From contig NZ_OY970459.1 of assembly GCF_963853665.1 (NCBI RefSeq), positions 2,046,001 through 2,110,000 on the forward strand: a stretch of DNA of 64,000 nucleotides. The letters are read 5' to 3'. A program made the translations under genes and the position numbers. The stretch is from Mycobacterium decipiens (lineage in GTDB: Bacteria; Actinomycetota; Actinomycetes; Mycobacteriales; Mycobacteriaceae). This document shows, piece by piece, positions 1-9,106 of the stretch; within the stretch, counting starts at the first letter, position 1, and every line of letters starts with the position of its first letter. Below the pieces are notes generated by a model. The model did not search any database, had not been told where the DNA came from, and saw only the letters and a list, made by a program, of their open reading frames with translations.

Positions 1-172
1 TGCGGAACTGAGCGCACCCCTGATCGAGGTGCATATCTCCAATGTGCATGCGCGCGAGGAGTTTCGGCGCCACTCTTACCTCAGCCCAATCGCGACCGGG
101 GTGATCGTCGGGCTGGGGATCCAGGGCTATCTGCTCGCCATGCGCTACCTGGCTGAGCAAGCTGGGAGTTGA
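1..172 (+). CDS. aroQ: 3-dehydroquinate dehydratase type II, C-terminal part
   Basis: Partial gene cut by the left window edge; the reading frame starts at base 2 and ends with TGA at 170-172. The 56 visible residues contain [19 protein letters not shown] and a G-I-Q-G-Y segment, the conserved C-terminal half of type II dehydroquinases (the H-I-S-N strand contacts substrate and the R-R-H segment follows it). The enzyme makes 3-dehydroshikimate in the cytosolic shikimate pathway. It sits upstream of pepQ-efp-nusB as in M. tuberculosis (Rv2537c). It meets the membrane protein gene tail to tail with a 3-bp gap. Confidence 0.9.
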   Translation, partial: AELSAPLIEVHISNVHAREEFRRHSYLSPIATGVIVGLGIQGYLLAMRYLAEQAGS

Positions 173-175
173 GGG

Positions 176-871
176 CTAATCCTTCTTCGGCTCGTCGCCG
201 GGCTTGGTTTGGTCGGCCTCGGTGTCGGTGTGGATTACCTCGGTGGGTGCATCGCTTTCGGTCGTGCGGATCACTTCGGTGGGCGTCTCGCGTTCGACGG
301 TGGCCACCGTCGCGGTCTGAGCCTCCGGCTGCGCGACTGGCATCTCCCCGGTCGGGCTGTCGTCGCCGCGGACCGCGGTGAACACGTCGGTATCGGCGCG
401 TTCCTGTTGAGCGGCAAGCCCGTGGTGTCGCACCGGCGCCTTTGCCAACCGCCGGTCCACTCGCCACCGGCCCACAGCCGCTCCGACGATCCCGAACAGA
501 AAGACCAGAAGCGCGGTGAAGGCCGCGAACGTCGTCAGCTCGTTGACCACCCCCCCGGTGTAGATCGCCGTGTAGAACAGCGAAATCAGCCAGGACACCC
601 CGCCGCTGAGCAACCCGGCCAGCAACCCGGCCAGCAGCCAGGTCATCGACAAATCCTGGCGGCGGTCCGGATCCGGGTTCGTCGTGGCGTCGGCGCGCCC
701 GTCGATCAACCCCCATAACACCGCGCCGATGGCGAAGAGCAGGAGTAGCGCCACACTGATCAGCCCGGACAGCGCCTGCCACGCGTTGATCAACGCCCCC
801 TGGAACAGGCGGAGAACGACCATCGCGGCGGCGAACACCAATCCGCGCAGCATCCAGTTAGTCATGGGCAT
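176..871 (-). CDS. Four-helix membrane protein with polar C-terminal tail (Rv2536-like)
   Basis: The 231-residue product has about four hydrophobic segments (roughly residues 8-25, 33-52, 72-92 and 105-127). A hydrophilic tail of about 100 residues follows, rich in Glu, Thr and Pro, in which P-T-E-V-I-x-T recurs twice (near residues 196-217). This architecture matches the M. tuberculosis protein Rv2536 in size and position; in some annotations that family is called a B-4DMT-type transporter, but I see no motif proving transport. ATG at 871 was taken as start; a second ATG lies two codons inside. It is divergent from pepQ (27-bp gap), so both promoters must overlap the neighbouring coding starts. 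Confidence 0.75.
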   Translation of the reverse strand: MPMTNWMLRGLVFAAAMVVLRLFQGALINAWQALSGLISVALLLLFAIGAVLWGLIDGRADATTNPDPDRRQDLSMTWLLAGLLAGLLSGGVSWLISLFYTAIYTGGVVNELTTFAAFTALLVFLFGIVGAAVGRWRVDRRLAKAPVRHHGLAAQQERADTDVFTAVRGDDSPTGEMPVAQPEAQTATVATVERETPTEVIRTTESDAPTEVIHTDTEADQTKPGDEPKKD

Positions 872-898
872 TCAGCGTAGCGAGTACCGTCAAGAGTC

Positions 899-2017
899 GT
901 GACACATTCCCAGCGTCGAGACAAGCTAAGAGCACAACTCACCGCAGCCGGACTGAACGCGATGCTGGTCAGCGACCTGATAAACGTGCGATATCTATCC
1001 GGTTTCAGCGGGTCCAACGGCGCGTTGCTGGTGTTCGCCGATGAGCGCGAGGCCGTGCTGGCCACCGACGGCCGGTACCGGACTCAGGCCGCTGCGCAAG
1101 CACCCGACCTCGAGGTGGCCATCGAGCGGGCAGTCGGGCGCTACCTGGCCGGCCGGGCCGCCGAGGGTGGCGTTGGGAAGTTGGGCTTTGAGAGTCACGT
1201 GGTGACGGTGGACGGCCTGGACGCGCTGACGGGTGGTCTCGGGGGCAAGAAAACCGAGTTGGTGCGGGCATCCGGAACCGTGGAGGCGCTGCGCGAGGTC
1301 AAAGACGCCGGCGAGCTGGCGCTGCTGCGCCTGGCCTGCGAAGCGGCCGACGCCGCGCTGGCCGACCTGGTGGCACGCGGCGGCCTGCGGCCGGGCCAGA
1401 CCGAACGGCAGGTCTGCCGCGAGCTGGAGGCACTGATGCTCGATCATGGCGCTGACGCGGTGTCGTTCGAGACGATCGTGGCCGCCGGTGCCAATTCGGC
1501 TATCCCGCACCATCGGCCGACCGATGCGGTGCTGCAGGCCGGCGACTTCGTCAAGATCGACTTCGGCGCCCTGGTCGCCGGGTACCACTCCGACATGACC
1601 CGTACCTTCGTGCTGGGCTCGGCGGCCGACTGGCAGCTGGAGATCTATCAGCTGGTCTTTCAGGCCCAACAGGCTGGCCGGGAGGCGTTGCGGCCGGGTG
1701 CCGGACTGCGCGATGTGGACGCCGCGGCGCGTCAGCTGATCGCCGAGGCGGGCTACGGCGACCACTTCGGCCACGGCCTGGGACACGGTGTGGGCCTGCA
1801 GATACATGAAGCGCCGGGAATCGGGGCGACGTCCGCCGGTACACTACTGGCGGGCTCCGTGGTGACGGTGGAGCCCGGCGTCTATCTACCCGGCCGCGGC
1901 GGTGTCCGCATCGAGGACACATTGGTAGTGGCTGGCGGGACGCCGAAAATGCCTGAAACCGCCGGGCAGACCCCGGAATTGCTGACCCGGTTCCCCAAGG
2001 AACTGGCCATCCTGTAG
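899..2017 (+). CDS. pepQ: Xaa-Pro dipeptidase/aminopeptidase (M24 family)
   Basis: A 372-residue cytosolic metallopeptidase that removes residues next to proline. The N-terminal creatinase-like domain is followed by the pita-bread catalytic domain with all five metal ligands visible. These are Asp in K-I-D-F-G and Asp in H-S-D-M-T-R, His in G-H-G-L-G-H-G-V-G, Glu in T-V-E-P-G-V-Y and Glu in R-I-E-D-T. The start is GTG at 899, reading T-H-S-Q-R-R-D-K-L after the initiator. It matches Rv2535c in order and length. The efp start follows 10 bp after its stop, so pepQ, efp, nusB and the small membrane gene look like one operon. Confidence 0.92.
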   Translation: MTHSQRRDKLRAQLTAAGLNAMLVSDLINVRYLSGFSGSNGALLVFADEREAVLATDGRYRTQAAAQAPDLEVAIERAVGRYLAGRAAEGGVGKLGFESHVVTVDGLDALTGGLGGKKTELVRASGTVEALREVKDAGELALLRLACEAADAALADLVARGGLRPGQTERQVCRELEALMLDHGADAVSFETIVAAGANSAIPHHRPTDAVLQAGDFVKIDFGALVAGYHSDMTRTFVLGSAADWQLEIYQLVFQAQQAGREALRPGAGLRDVDAAARQLIAEAGYGDHFGHGLGHGVGLQIHEAPGIGATSAGTLLAGSVVTVEPGVYLPGRGGVRIEDTLVVAGGTPKMPETAGQTPELLTRFPKELAIL

Positions 2018-2027
2018 GAGATTCACC

Positions 2028-2591
2028 GTGGCGACCACTGCTGACTTCAAGAACGGACTGGTCCTGGTCATCGACGGCCAGCTGTGGACGATCACCGAAT
2101 TCCAGCACGTCAAACCCGGCAAGGGCCCGGCCTTCGTGCGCACCAAGCTGAAGAACGTGCTCTCCGGCAAGGTCGTGGACAAGACGTACAACGCCGGGGT
2201 GAAGGTGGAGACTGCCACCGTCGACCGGCGCGACACCACCTACCTGTACCGCGATGGCTCCGACTTCGTGTTCATGGACAGCCAGGACTACGAGCAGCAC
2301 CCGTTGCCGGAGGCCCTGGTTGGCGACTCCGCACGGTTTCTGCTGGAAGGCATGCCGGTGCAGGTGGCGTTCCACGACGGCGCGCCGCTGTACATCGAGC
2401 TGCCGGTGAGCGTCGAACTCGAGGTCACCCACACCGAGCCGGGCCTGCAGGGCGACCGGTCCAGCGCGGGCACCAAGCCGGCCACCCTTCAGACCGGGGC
2501 GCAGATCAACGTGCCGCTGTTCATCAACACCGGAGACAAACTGAAGGTGGATTCGCGCGACGGTAGCTACCTAGGCCGGGTAAACGCCTGA
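2028..2591 (+). CDS. efp: Translation elongation factor P
   Basis: A 187-residue three-domain EF-P that rescues ribosomes stalled on polyproline. Visible hallmarks are the N-terminal KOW-like domain containing [10 protein letters not shown], where Lys at the tip of the loop is the usual post-translationally modified residue, and the C-terminal [14 protein letters not shown] signature. The start is GTG at 2028, preceded by a purine-rich TAGGAG (2016-2021). It overlaps nothing and lies 2 bp upstream of nusB. No dedicated modification enzyme (EpmA/EpmB) is visible here, as is usual for actinobacteria. Confidence 0.96.
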   Translation: MATTADFKNGLVLVIDGQLWTITEFQHVKPGKGPAFVRTKLKNVLSGKVVDKTYNAGVKVETATVDRRDTTYLYRDGSDFVFMDSQDYEQHPLPEALVGDSARFLLEGMPVQVAFHDGAPLYIELPVSVELEVTHTEPGLQGDRSSAGTKPATLQTGAQINVPLFINTGDKLKVDSRDGSYLGRVNA

Positions 2592-2593
2592 CC

Positions 2594-3076
2594 ATGGGCG
2601 ACGCAAAGCCGGCCAGACCAGTTCGCGGACGACATCAGGCCCGCAAGCGCGCGGTGGACCTGATGTTCGAGGCCGAGGCGCGTGGCATGAGCCCGGCCGA
2701 GGTGGTCGACGCCCGTGCCGCGCTGGCCGAAGCGACCGCGGACGTTGCCCGGCTGCATCCCTACACGGTGACGGTGGCCCGTGGCGTCAGCCAACACGCC
2801 GCGCACATCGACGACCTGATCACCTCGCATCTACAGGGCTGGACGCTGGACCGGTTGCCCGCGGTCGATCGCGCCATTCTGCGGGTCTCTGTGTGGGAGC
2901 TGCTGCACGCCGAGGACGTGCCGGAGCCGGTGGCGGTCGACGAGGCCGTCGAGCTGGCCAAGGAGCTGTCCACCGACGACTCGCCGGGCTTCGTCAACGG
3001 AGTGCTGGGCCAGATCATGTTGGTGACCCCGCAGATCCGCGCGGCCGCTCAGGCGGTGCGAGGGGGCGCGTCATGA
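2594..3076 (+). CDS. nusB: Transcription antitermination factor NusB
   Basis: A 160-residue all-helical RNA-binding protein that joins NusE/S10 on boxA RNA for rRNA antitermination. The N-terminal arginine-rich [16 protein letters not shown] motif and the central [16 protein letters not shown] signature are both present. The later [12 protein letters not shown] segment and the F-V-N-G-V-L-G motif also fit the family. Length is close to the M. tuberculosis protein Rv2533c. Its stop codon overlaps the ATG of the next gene (ATGA), indicating translational coupling. Confidence 0.96.
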   Translation: MGDAKPARPVRGRHQARKRAVDLMFEAEARGMSPAEVVDARAALAEATADVARLHPYTVTVARGVSQHAAHIDDLITSHLQGWTLDRLPAVDRAILRVSVWELLHAEDVPEPVAVDEAVELAKELSTDDSPGFVNGVLGQIMLVTPQIRAAAQAVRGGAS

Positions 3077-3474
3077 CCCGGCTCGAACTGCGCGTCGTCA
3101 TCGCCGCCTGGCTGGCCGCGACGGTGGTGTTCGGCGCGGTCGTCTGCGCCGCCTACGGCTGGGCCATCGCCTCGTCGGTGCTGGCGATCTACGCGCTGGG
3201 CGTCGGCGCCTGGCTGTATCACTCGATCGAACGGCTGATCCTGGCGCGCCGCATCAGTACGGTTCGCACGGCGGCGAAACCGCTGCAGCCGCTGCTGCCG
3301 GTGATGGCTGCCATCATGGGCTTATCGCAGGCCGTGGTTCGATCGCTGGGCGATGTCACCGATCTGCCGGCGCGTCGCTGGGAGCTTGGCCAGCTGCCGG
3401 TGCTGCGGTGGGTGGAAAACCCCCTCGGGAATCGGGGTAACCGGCGGATCGTGGATAACGACGATTTGCTTTGA
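3073..3474 (+). CDS. Small two-helix membrane protein (Rv2532c-like)
   Basis: A 133-residue protein beginning [19 protein letters not shown]. Two adjacent hydrophobic segments (about residues 7-27 and 32-50) are followed by a basic, partly amphipathic tail. Function is unknown. The ATG at 3073 overlaps the nusB stop, which favours this start over in-frame starts further upstream that lie inside nusB. The end overlaps a possible TTG start of the downstream decarboxylase frame. Order and size equal Rv2532c. It probably resides in the cytoplasmic membrane and is cotranscribed with nusB. Confidence 0.8.
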   Translation: MTRLELRVVIAAWLAATVVFGAVVCAAYGWAIASSVLAIYALGVGAWLYHSIERLILARRISTVRTAAKPLQPLLPVMAAIMGLSQAVVRSLGDVTDLPARRWELGQLPVLRWVENPLGNRGNRRIVDNDDLL

Positions 3475-3506
3475 CGGCGCTACCCGCCCGAAGAATAGTT
3501 GACGAC

Positions 3507-6338
3507 ATGAATCCAACCAGCGCCCGCCCGCGACGATTGCATGTCTCCGCGCTGGCGGCGGTAGCCAACCCGTCCTACACGCGCATGGACACCTGGAACC
3601 TGCTCGATGACGCGTGCCGTCACCTCGCGGAAGTCGACCTCGCCGGGCTTGACACCACGCACGACGTGGCCCGGGTGAAGCGGTTGATGGACCGCATCGT
3701 CGCCTACGAGCGGTACTGGTTGTACCCCGGGGCGCAGAATCTGGCAACTTTCCGGGCTCACCTGGACAGTTATTCCACGGTGCGGCTTACCGAAGAAGTG
3801 TCGCTGGCCGTTCGGCTGCTGTCCGAATACGGCGACCGCACAGCGCTGTTCGACACCTCCGCGTCCCTGGCCGAGCAGGAGCTGGTTGCGCAGGCCAAAC
3901 AGCAGCAGTTCTACACCGTGCTGCTCGCCGACGATTCCCCGGCGACGGCTCCGGACAGCTTGGCCGAGTGCCTGCGGGAACTGCGCAATCCGGCCGACGA
4001 TGTGCAATTCGAGTTGCTCGTCGTGGGAAGCATCGAAGACGCCATCACCGCGGTCGCGCTGAACGGCGAGATTCAGGCGGCGATCATCCGCCATGATCTG
4101 CCGCTGCGGTCCCGCGACCGGGTGCCGGTGATGACCACGCTGCTGGGCGGCAACGGCGCCGACGCGGTGGCAGACGATACCCACGACTGGGTGGAATGCG
4201 CCGAGTGGATCCGGGAGCTGCGACCCCACATCGACCTCTATCTGCTCACCGACGAGTCGATCGCCGCGGAGACCCAGGACGAGCCCGACGTCTACGACCG
4301 CACGTTCTATCGGCTCAACGACGTCACCGACCTGCACAGCACCGTGCTCGCGGGCTTGCGGAACCGGTTTGCCACACCGTTTTTCGACGCCCTGCGCGCG
4401 TACGCGGCGGCGCCGGTGGGCCAATTCCATGCTCTTCCCGTCGCGCGGGGGGCCAGCATCTTCAACTCCAAGTCGCTGCACGACATGGGCGAGTTCTACG
4501 GCCGCAACATCTTCATGGCCGAGACCTCGACCACCTCCGGTGGGCTGGACTCGCTGCTGGACCCGCACGGCAACATCAAGACGGCGATGGACAAGGCCGC
4601 ACTGACCTGGAACGCCAATCAGACCTACTTCGTCACCAACGGAACATCGACCGCGAACAAGATCGTCGTACAGGCCCTGACCCGCCCCGGCGACATCGTT
4701 CTCATCGACCGCAACTGTCACAAGTCGCACCACTACGGCCTGGTACTTGCCGGCGCGTACCCGATGTATCTCGACGCTTATCCGCTGCCGGACTACGCGA
4801 TTTACGGTGCGGTGCCGTTGCGCACGGTCAAGCAGGCGCTGCTGGACCTCGAGGCTGCCGGACAGCTGCACCGGGTGCGCATGCTGCTGCTCACCAACTG
4901 CACCTTCGACGGTGTGGTGTACAACCCGCGCCGGGTGATGGAGGAGGTGCTGGCGATCAAGCCGGACATCTGCTTTTTGTGGGACGAGGCGTGGTACGCG
5001 TTTGCGACCGCGGTGCCGTGGGCCCGGCAGCGGACCGCGATGATTGCCGCCGAGCGACTCGAGCAGATGCTGTCGGCTGCGGATTACGCTGAGGAATACC
5101 GGGATTGGTGTGCGTCGATGGACGGCGTGGACCGCTCCGAGTGGGTTGACAAGCGGCTGCTGCCCGATCCCAACCGCGCTCGGGTCCGGGTGTATGCGAC
5201 GCATTCGACCCACAAGTCGCTGTCCGCGCTTCGGCAAGCGTCGATGATCCACGTGCGCGACCAGGATTTCAAAGCACTCACCCGCGACTCGTTCGGTGAG
5301 GCGTTTTTGACCCACACCTCGACCTCGCCCAACCAGCAACTTCTGGCCTCGTTGGACTTGGCCCGGCGGCAGGTTGACATCGAAGGGTTCGAGCTGGTCC
5401 GGCATGCGTACAACATGGCGCTGGTCTTCCGCCACCGGGTCCGCAAGGACCGGCTGATCAGCAAGTGGTTCCGCATCCTGGACGAGTCCGACCTGGTGCC
5501 CGATGAGTATCGGTCCCCCACGGTCAGCTCGTACCGTCAGGTCAGGCAGGGGGCCCTGGCCGAGTGGAACGAGGCGTGGCGATCCGATCAGTTCGTGCTC
5601 GATCCGACCCGAGTCACCCTGTTTATCGGGGCGACCGGAATGAACGGATACGACTTCCGCGAGAAGATTCTGATGGAGCGATTCGGCATTCAGATCAACA
5701 AGACGTCAATCAACAGCGTGTTGTTGATCTTCACGATCGGTGTCACCTGGTCGAGCGTCCACTATCTGCTTGATGTGCTGCGCCGGGTGGCCACCGATTT
5801 CGACCGGAGCCAGAAGGGGGCAAGCGCGGCCGATCTGGCCTTGCACCGGCGCCACGTCGAGGAGATCACCCAGGATCTGCCGCACTTGCCCGACTTCAGC
5901 GAGTTCGACATCGCCTTCCGCCCCGAAGACGCCAGCTCCTTCGGCGACATGCGGTCGGCTTTCTACGCCGGCTACGACGAATCCGACCGCGAGTATGTGC
6001 TGATCGGTACGGCCGGGCGACGACTGGCCGAGGGGAAGACCCTGGTGTCTACCACCTTCGTGGTGCCCTACCCGCCCGGCTTCCCGGTGCTGGTGCCGGG
6101 TCAGGTGGTCTCCAAGGAAATCATCTACTTCCTGGCCCAGCTCGACGTCAAAGAAATCCACGGATACAACCACGATCTCGGCTTGTCGGTGTTCACCGAG
6201 GCCGCCCTGGCGCGAATGGAGGCGGCGCGCAACGCGGTTGCGGCGGCGGGTGCTGAGTTGCCGGCCTTCGAGGTGTCGCGGGATGTGGCGGGCGTCAACG
6301 GCGACAGCGCCGCGCAGGTGGTTTCCGAGGACGCGTGA
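3507..6338 (+). CDS. Large PLP-dependent Orn/Lys/Arg decarboxylase-type protein (Rv2531c-like)
   Basis: A 943-residue fold-type I PLP enzyme. An N-terminal response-regulator-like wing domain (about 90-270) precedes the PLP domain. The Schiff-base lysine is expected in A-T-H-S-T-H-K-S-L-S (about residue 570), preceded by an F-L-W-D-E-A-W cofactor aspartate. This is the layout of inducible bacterial lysine/arginine/ornithine decarboxylases, although the mycobacterial protein is longer than typical (about 715-755) and its substrate is not established. ATG at 3507 (MNPTSARPRR) was chosen because the M. tuberculosis homologue begins there; a TTG 36 bp upstream is in frame. The 3' end overlaps the convergent monooxygenase gene by 44 bp. 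Confidence 0.88.
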   Translation: MNPTSARPRRLHVSALAAVANPSYTRMDTWNLLDDACRHLAEVDLAGLDTTHDVARVKRLMDRIVAYERYWLYPGAQNLATFRAHLDSYSTVRLTEEVSLAVRLLSEYGDRTALFDTSASLAEQELVAQAKQQQFYTVLLADDSPATAPDSLAECLRELRNPADDVQFELLVVGSIEDAITAVALNGEIQAAIIRHDLPLRSRDRVPVMTTLLGGNGADAVADDTHDWVECAEWIRELRPHIDLYLLTDESIAAETQDEPDVYDRTFYRLNDVTDLHSTVLAGLRNRFATPFFDALRAYAAAPVGQFHALPVARGASIFNSKSLHDMGEFYGRNIFMAETSTTSGGLDSLLDPHGNIKTAMDKAALTWNANQTYFVTNGTSTANKIVVQALTRPGDIVLIDRNCHKSHHYGLVLAGAYPMYLDAYPLPDYAIYGAVPLRTVKQALLDLEAAGQLHRVRMLLLTNCTFDGVVYNPRRVMEEVLAIKPDICFLWDEAWYAFATAVPWARQRTAMIAAERLEQMLSAADYAEEYRDWCASMDGVDRSEWVDKRLLPDPNRARVRVYATHSTHKSLSALRQASMIHVRDQDFKALTRDSFGEAFLTHTSTSPNQQLLASLDLARRQVDIEGFELVRHAYNMALVFRHRVRKDRLISKWFRILDESDLVPDEYRSPTVSSYRQVRQGALAEWNEAWRSDQFVLDPTRVTLFIGATGMNGYDFREKILMERFGIQINKTSINSVLLIFTIGVTWSSVHYLLDVLRRVATDFDRSQKGASAADLALHRRHVEEITQDLPHLPDFSEFDIAFRPEDASSFGDMRSAFYAGYDESDREYVLIGTAGRRLAEGKTLVSTTFVVPYPPGFPVLVPGQVVSKEIIYFLAQLDVKEIHGYNHDLGLSVFTEAALARMEAARNAVAAAGAELPAFEVSRDVAGVNGDSAAQVVSEDA

Positions 6339-7590
6339 GGGCACTGCTCGACGCCGACCGCGAAGCCGGATAGTCGGGCAGGTCGACGGACTCGGCGATG
6401 GTGAACCATTTTCGCTCGGCGATCGGCCGAAACGGCCAGCGCTGCATGTACTTCATGAACAGGGCGTTGATGCGGATGTCGGAAGCGGATTTCGGCACGT
6501 AGGTGTCGATGCCGTTGGGCAGCGTCTGGCATCTGTCGACGTAGGGGCGCATCACCGACTGGTAGCGGTCCAGGGCGGCCGCCAGCGGCTCCGCGCCGAT
6601 GCGGCCGTCGTCGTCGGCGGCACCCAGCTCACCGGCCAACACGTATGCACCGACCAGCGCCAAACTGGTGCCCATGCCGCTCAGTGGCGAGGCGCAGTAG
6701 CCGGCGTCCCCGACCAACGTGACGCGTCCGCACGACCAGGTATCCATGTGGACCTGGGCGAACGCGTCGAAGTAGAAGTCGTCGGCCGCACGTGCGGCGG
6801 CGACCAGCGCATCGCTGTGCCAACCGGCACCGGTGAAGCGGGCGGCCAGCAGATCGCGTTGGGCGTCGAGGTCACCGCGGTCGTAGCTGAGCGGCTCGGA
6901 GCGGAACGCGAGCCCCGCCTTGGCGGTCCCCGGATCGTGCGACGGGCGCAGCGATGCGTTCAGCCCACCCGGCGCCTGATACATGAGATACCAGCCGTCC
7001 ACGCCGACGGTGTCGGGTGCGGTGAACCAGGCGTGGTAGCCGCCCAGCGGCCGGACGAATTTCTCCTCGGGCCCGAAGACCAGCCGTCGCACCGTCGAAT
7101 GCGGGCCGTCGGCCCCGACGACCAAGTCGGCGCACACCGTCGTGCCGTCCGACAGCGTCGCCACCATTGGCTTGGATGAGGGGTCATCCGACTGCCTCAG
7201 CTCGGTGATCCGGGTGCTGAACCGGTAGTCGGCGGCTGCGGCGGTGGCCTGGTAGAGCACGTCGGCCAGGTCACCGCGCAAGATCTCGAGCTTGCTGATC
7301 ACCCCGTTGCCGTGGAAGGCCTCCACCGGCATCTCGGCCCGGCGCCGTCCGTCGGACTTGACCCAGGCGGCACCGCGTTGGTCGAGGCTGCGCTCACGCA
7401 TCTGATCGATCAACCCCATCCGCTCGACGACCGCCCGTCCCGCGCCACGCAGATCGACGGTTTGGCCGCCCGCCCGGATGCCATCGGCGAGCTCGACAAT
7501 CACCACGTGGTATCCGCTGCGGCTGAGCCAGAACGCAAGGGCAGGGCCGGCGATTCCCGCGCCGCTGATCAGGACCATGGGTTTTGCCAT
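6295..7590 (-). CDS. FAD-dependent monooxygenase (PHBH/aromatic hydroxylase type)
   Basis: A 431-residue flavoprotein. The N-terminal dinucleotide fold G-A-G-I-A-G-P-A-L-A (residues 10-19) is followed by the D-L-V-V-G-A-D-G-P-H-S motif and the second FAD motif V-T-L-V-G-D-A-G-Y-C-A-S-P, the three signatures of class A flavin hydroxylases. Substrate is unknown. The last 20 or so residues are Ser/Arg/Pro-rich and are encoded antisense to the decarboxylase 3' end, so the natural C-terminus may have been altered when this gene became joined to its neighbour. It stands at the point where the Rv2531c block meets the Rv1367c block and has no place in either block in M. tuberculosis as I recall it. 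Confidence 0.85.
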   Translation of the reverse strand: MAKPMVLISGAGIAGPALAFWLSRSGYHVVIVELADGIRAGGQTVDLRGAGRAVVERMGLIDQMRERSLDQRGAAWVKSDGRRRAEMPVEAFHGNGVISKLEILRGDLADVLYQATAAAADYRFSTRITELRQSDDPSSKPMVATLSDGTTVCADLVVGADGPHSTVRRLVFGPEEKFVRPLGGYHAWFTAPDTVGVDGWYLMYQAPGGLNASLRPSHDPGTAKAGLAFRSEPLSYDRGDLDAQRDLLAARFTGAGWHSDALVAAARAADDFYFDAFAQVHMDTWSCGRVTLVGDAGYCASPLSGMGTSLALVGAYVLAGELGAADDDGRIGAEPLAAALDRYQSVMRPYVDRCQTLPNGIDTYVPKSASDIRINALFMKYMQRWPFRPIAERKWFTIAESVDLPDYPASRSASSSALTRPRKPPARRCRR

Positions 7591-7616
7591 GGCCGCAGCC
7601 TATGACACGGCCATGG

Positions 7617-8822
7617 CTAGGGGTTCAGCGCGCGATAGGTGCGCCGGATGAACTTTGGTTGTGCGGTCCGCAGTTTCGCCAGCGACGGGTTTCCCGCGAC
7701 CGCCGCGGTCGCGTCCACGGACAGATCGGGGCAATGCTGAATGAGATACAGCAGTATCAGGTCGGCGCTCGGGTCGGCCTGCCACCATGTCCCATACGCG
7801 CCGGGCCAACTGAACGTTCCCAGCCCGCCCGGCCCGTACAGCGGCGTGGACTTCGCCGGATCGGTCACCACCGACAGGTTCAGTCCGAAGCCGCGGCCGA
7901 CCCAGAACGGCGCCCCCAGGAAATTGTGCCGCTTCTGCTCGTCGGTCAGCCGGTCGGTGCGCATCAGGCGCACCGACTCAGGTGACAACACGCGGACACC
8001 GTCGACCGTGCCGTCGCCCAGCAGCATCCGCACGAACCGCAGGTAGTCATCGGCGGTCGACCACAACCCGCCGCCGGCATTGCAGAACGACGGTGGTGTG
8101 ACATGGGGCGGCCCCATCACGTCGTGCCGTAACCGGCCATCCTCGTCGAGCCGGTACATCGTGGCGGCCCGCCGCCGTGCGTCCGCCGAGACGAAGAAGC
8201 CGGTGTCGACCATGCCTGCCGGACCTAGCACCCGCTCGTCGAGGACCTGGTAAAACGGCTTGTCCTCGATGCGGGACACGATGATGCCCAGCACGTCGAT
8301 GGCCTGGCTGTAGGTCACCCGGTCGCCCGGTTGGTGCACCAGCGGGAGGGTGGCAAGTTCGGCGAGCCACGCGTCGGGACCCTGGCCGAACGGCAGTCGC
8401 TGATAGGCCCGCGAAATCGGCCCGGACACCGAGAAACCGTAGGCCAGGCCGCTGGTGTGGGTGAGCAGATCCTCGACCAATACGGCTCGTCGCGCGCGAT
8501 GCGTCCGGTCCAGCGGGCCGGCGGGGTCGTCCAGCACCGCCACATCGGCCAGTTCCGGTGCCCAGCGTGTAATCGGGTCACGCAACGAAAGCCTGCCCTC
8601 GTCGAGGAGGCTCATCGCCGCCGCCACCGTGACCGGCTTGGTCATCGATGCGATACGAAACAGTGTGTCCCGTTGCATCGGCAGGCCCGCGTGCACATCT
8701 CGATAGCCGATCTCGTTGACTTGCAACAATTTTCCGCGCTGCCAAACCATGGTCAGCGCGCCGGAGAGTAGGCCGGCGTCGCATACCTCGCGGATGGACG
8801 CCTGATTGCCGTCGAGATTCAC
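7617..8822 (-). CDS. Serine beta-lactamase-like hydrolase/esterase (Rv1367c-like)
   Basis: A 401-residue member of the class C beta-lactamase/esterase family. The catalytic S-x-x-K tetrad is visible as F-R-I-A-S-M-T-K-P-V-T (Ser about residue 61), and a Tyr-x-Asn-equivalent Y-S-Q is present further on. The family hydrolyses esters or D-amino acid amides; the mycobacterial members are often called lipases without proof. No signal peptide is seen. The sequence resembles Rv1367c and the next gene is lprF, preserving the M. tuberculosis order Rv1367c-lprF. The stop is 27 bp from the monooxygenase start, so the two minus-strand genes may be cotranscribed. Confidence 0.83.
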   Translation of the reverse strand: MNLDGNQASIREVCDAGLLSGALTMVWQRGKLLQVNEIGYRDVHAGLPMQRDTLFRIASMTKPVTVAAAMSLLDEGRLSLRDPITRWAPELADVAVLDDPAGPLDRTHRARRAVLVEDLLTHTSGLAYGFSVSGPISRAYQRLPFGQGPDAWLAELATLPLVHQPGDRVTYSQAIDVLGIIVSRIEDKPFYQVLDERVLGPAGMVDTGFFVSADARRRAATMYRLDEDGRLRHDVMGPPHVTPPSFCNAGGGLWSTADDYLRFVRMLLGDGTVDGVRVLSPESVRLMRTDRLTDEQKRHNFLGAPFWVGRGFGLNLSVVTDPAKSTPLYGPGGLGTFSWPGAYGTWWQADPSADLILLYLIQHCPDLSVDATAAVAGNPSLAKLRTAQPKFIRRTYRALNP

Positions 8823-9106
8823 CAGGTCTAGGGTACTGTCCGGCCGGCGCGGCTTGGCGGACCGCTAGTTATGCGAAACGTGTTCCCGTGCAGCGGCCGC
8901 GTGTTACTGTCGCGCTCTCCGGCAAATGTGATCTGGGGAACATGCTGCGAGCGCAGCGGCATGCTTGTGACGACGGTGTCGCTGCTGGTGAACCAGGGTG
9001 CGGGTAAGAAGTCACCGAGACCCGCAACCATGGACGGGGGCTGGATTCAGGGGCTCCGTTCATGCCGCTCAATTGAACCGGTTGGACAACTCAGCAAAGG
9101 CTGGCC
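8823..9106. other. Divergent intergenic region upstream of lprF and the hydrolase
   Basis: This 284-bp gap separates the divergent hydrolase and lipoprotein genes and should carry both promoters. I see no convincing reading frame, RNA gene or strong consensus promoter in it. Confidence 0.4.

Noticed and set aside
3480..5435. A 651-codon minus-strand open frame
   Set aside because: It is antisense to the clearly conserved PLP decarboxylase, and its translation is Arg/Gln/Val-rich without any domain; high-GC third positions create such shadows.
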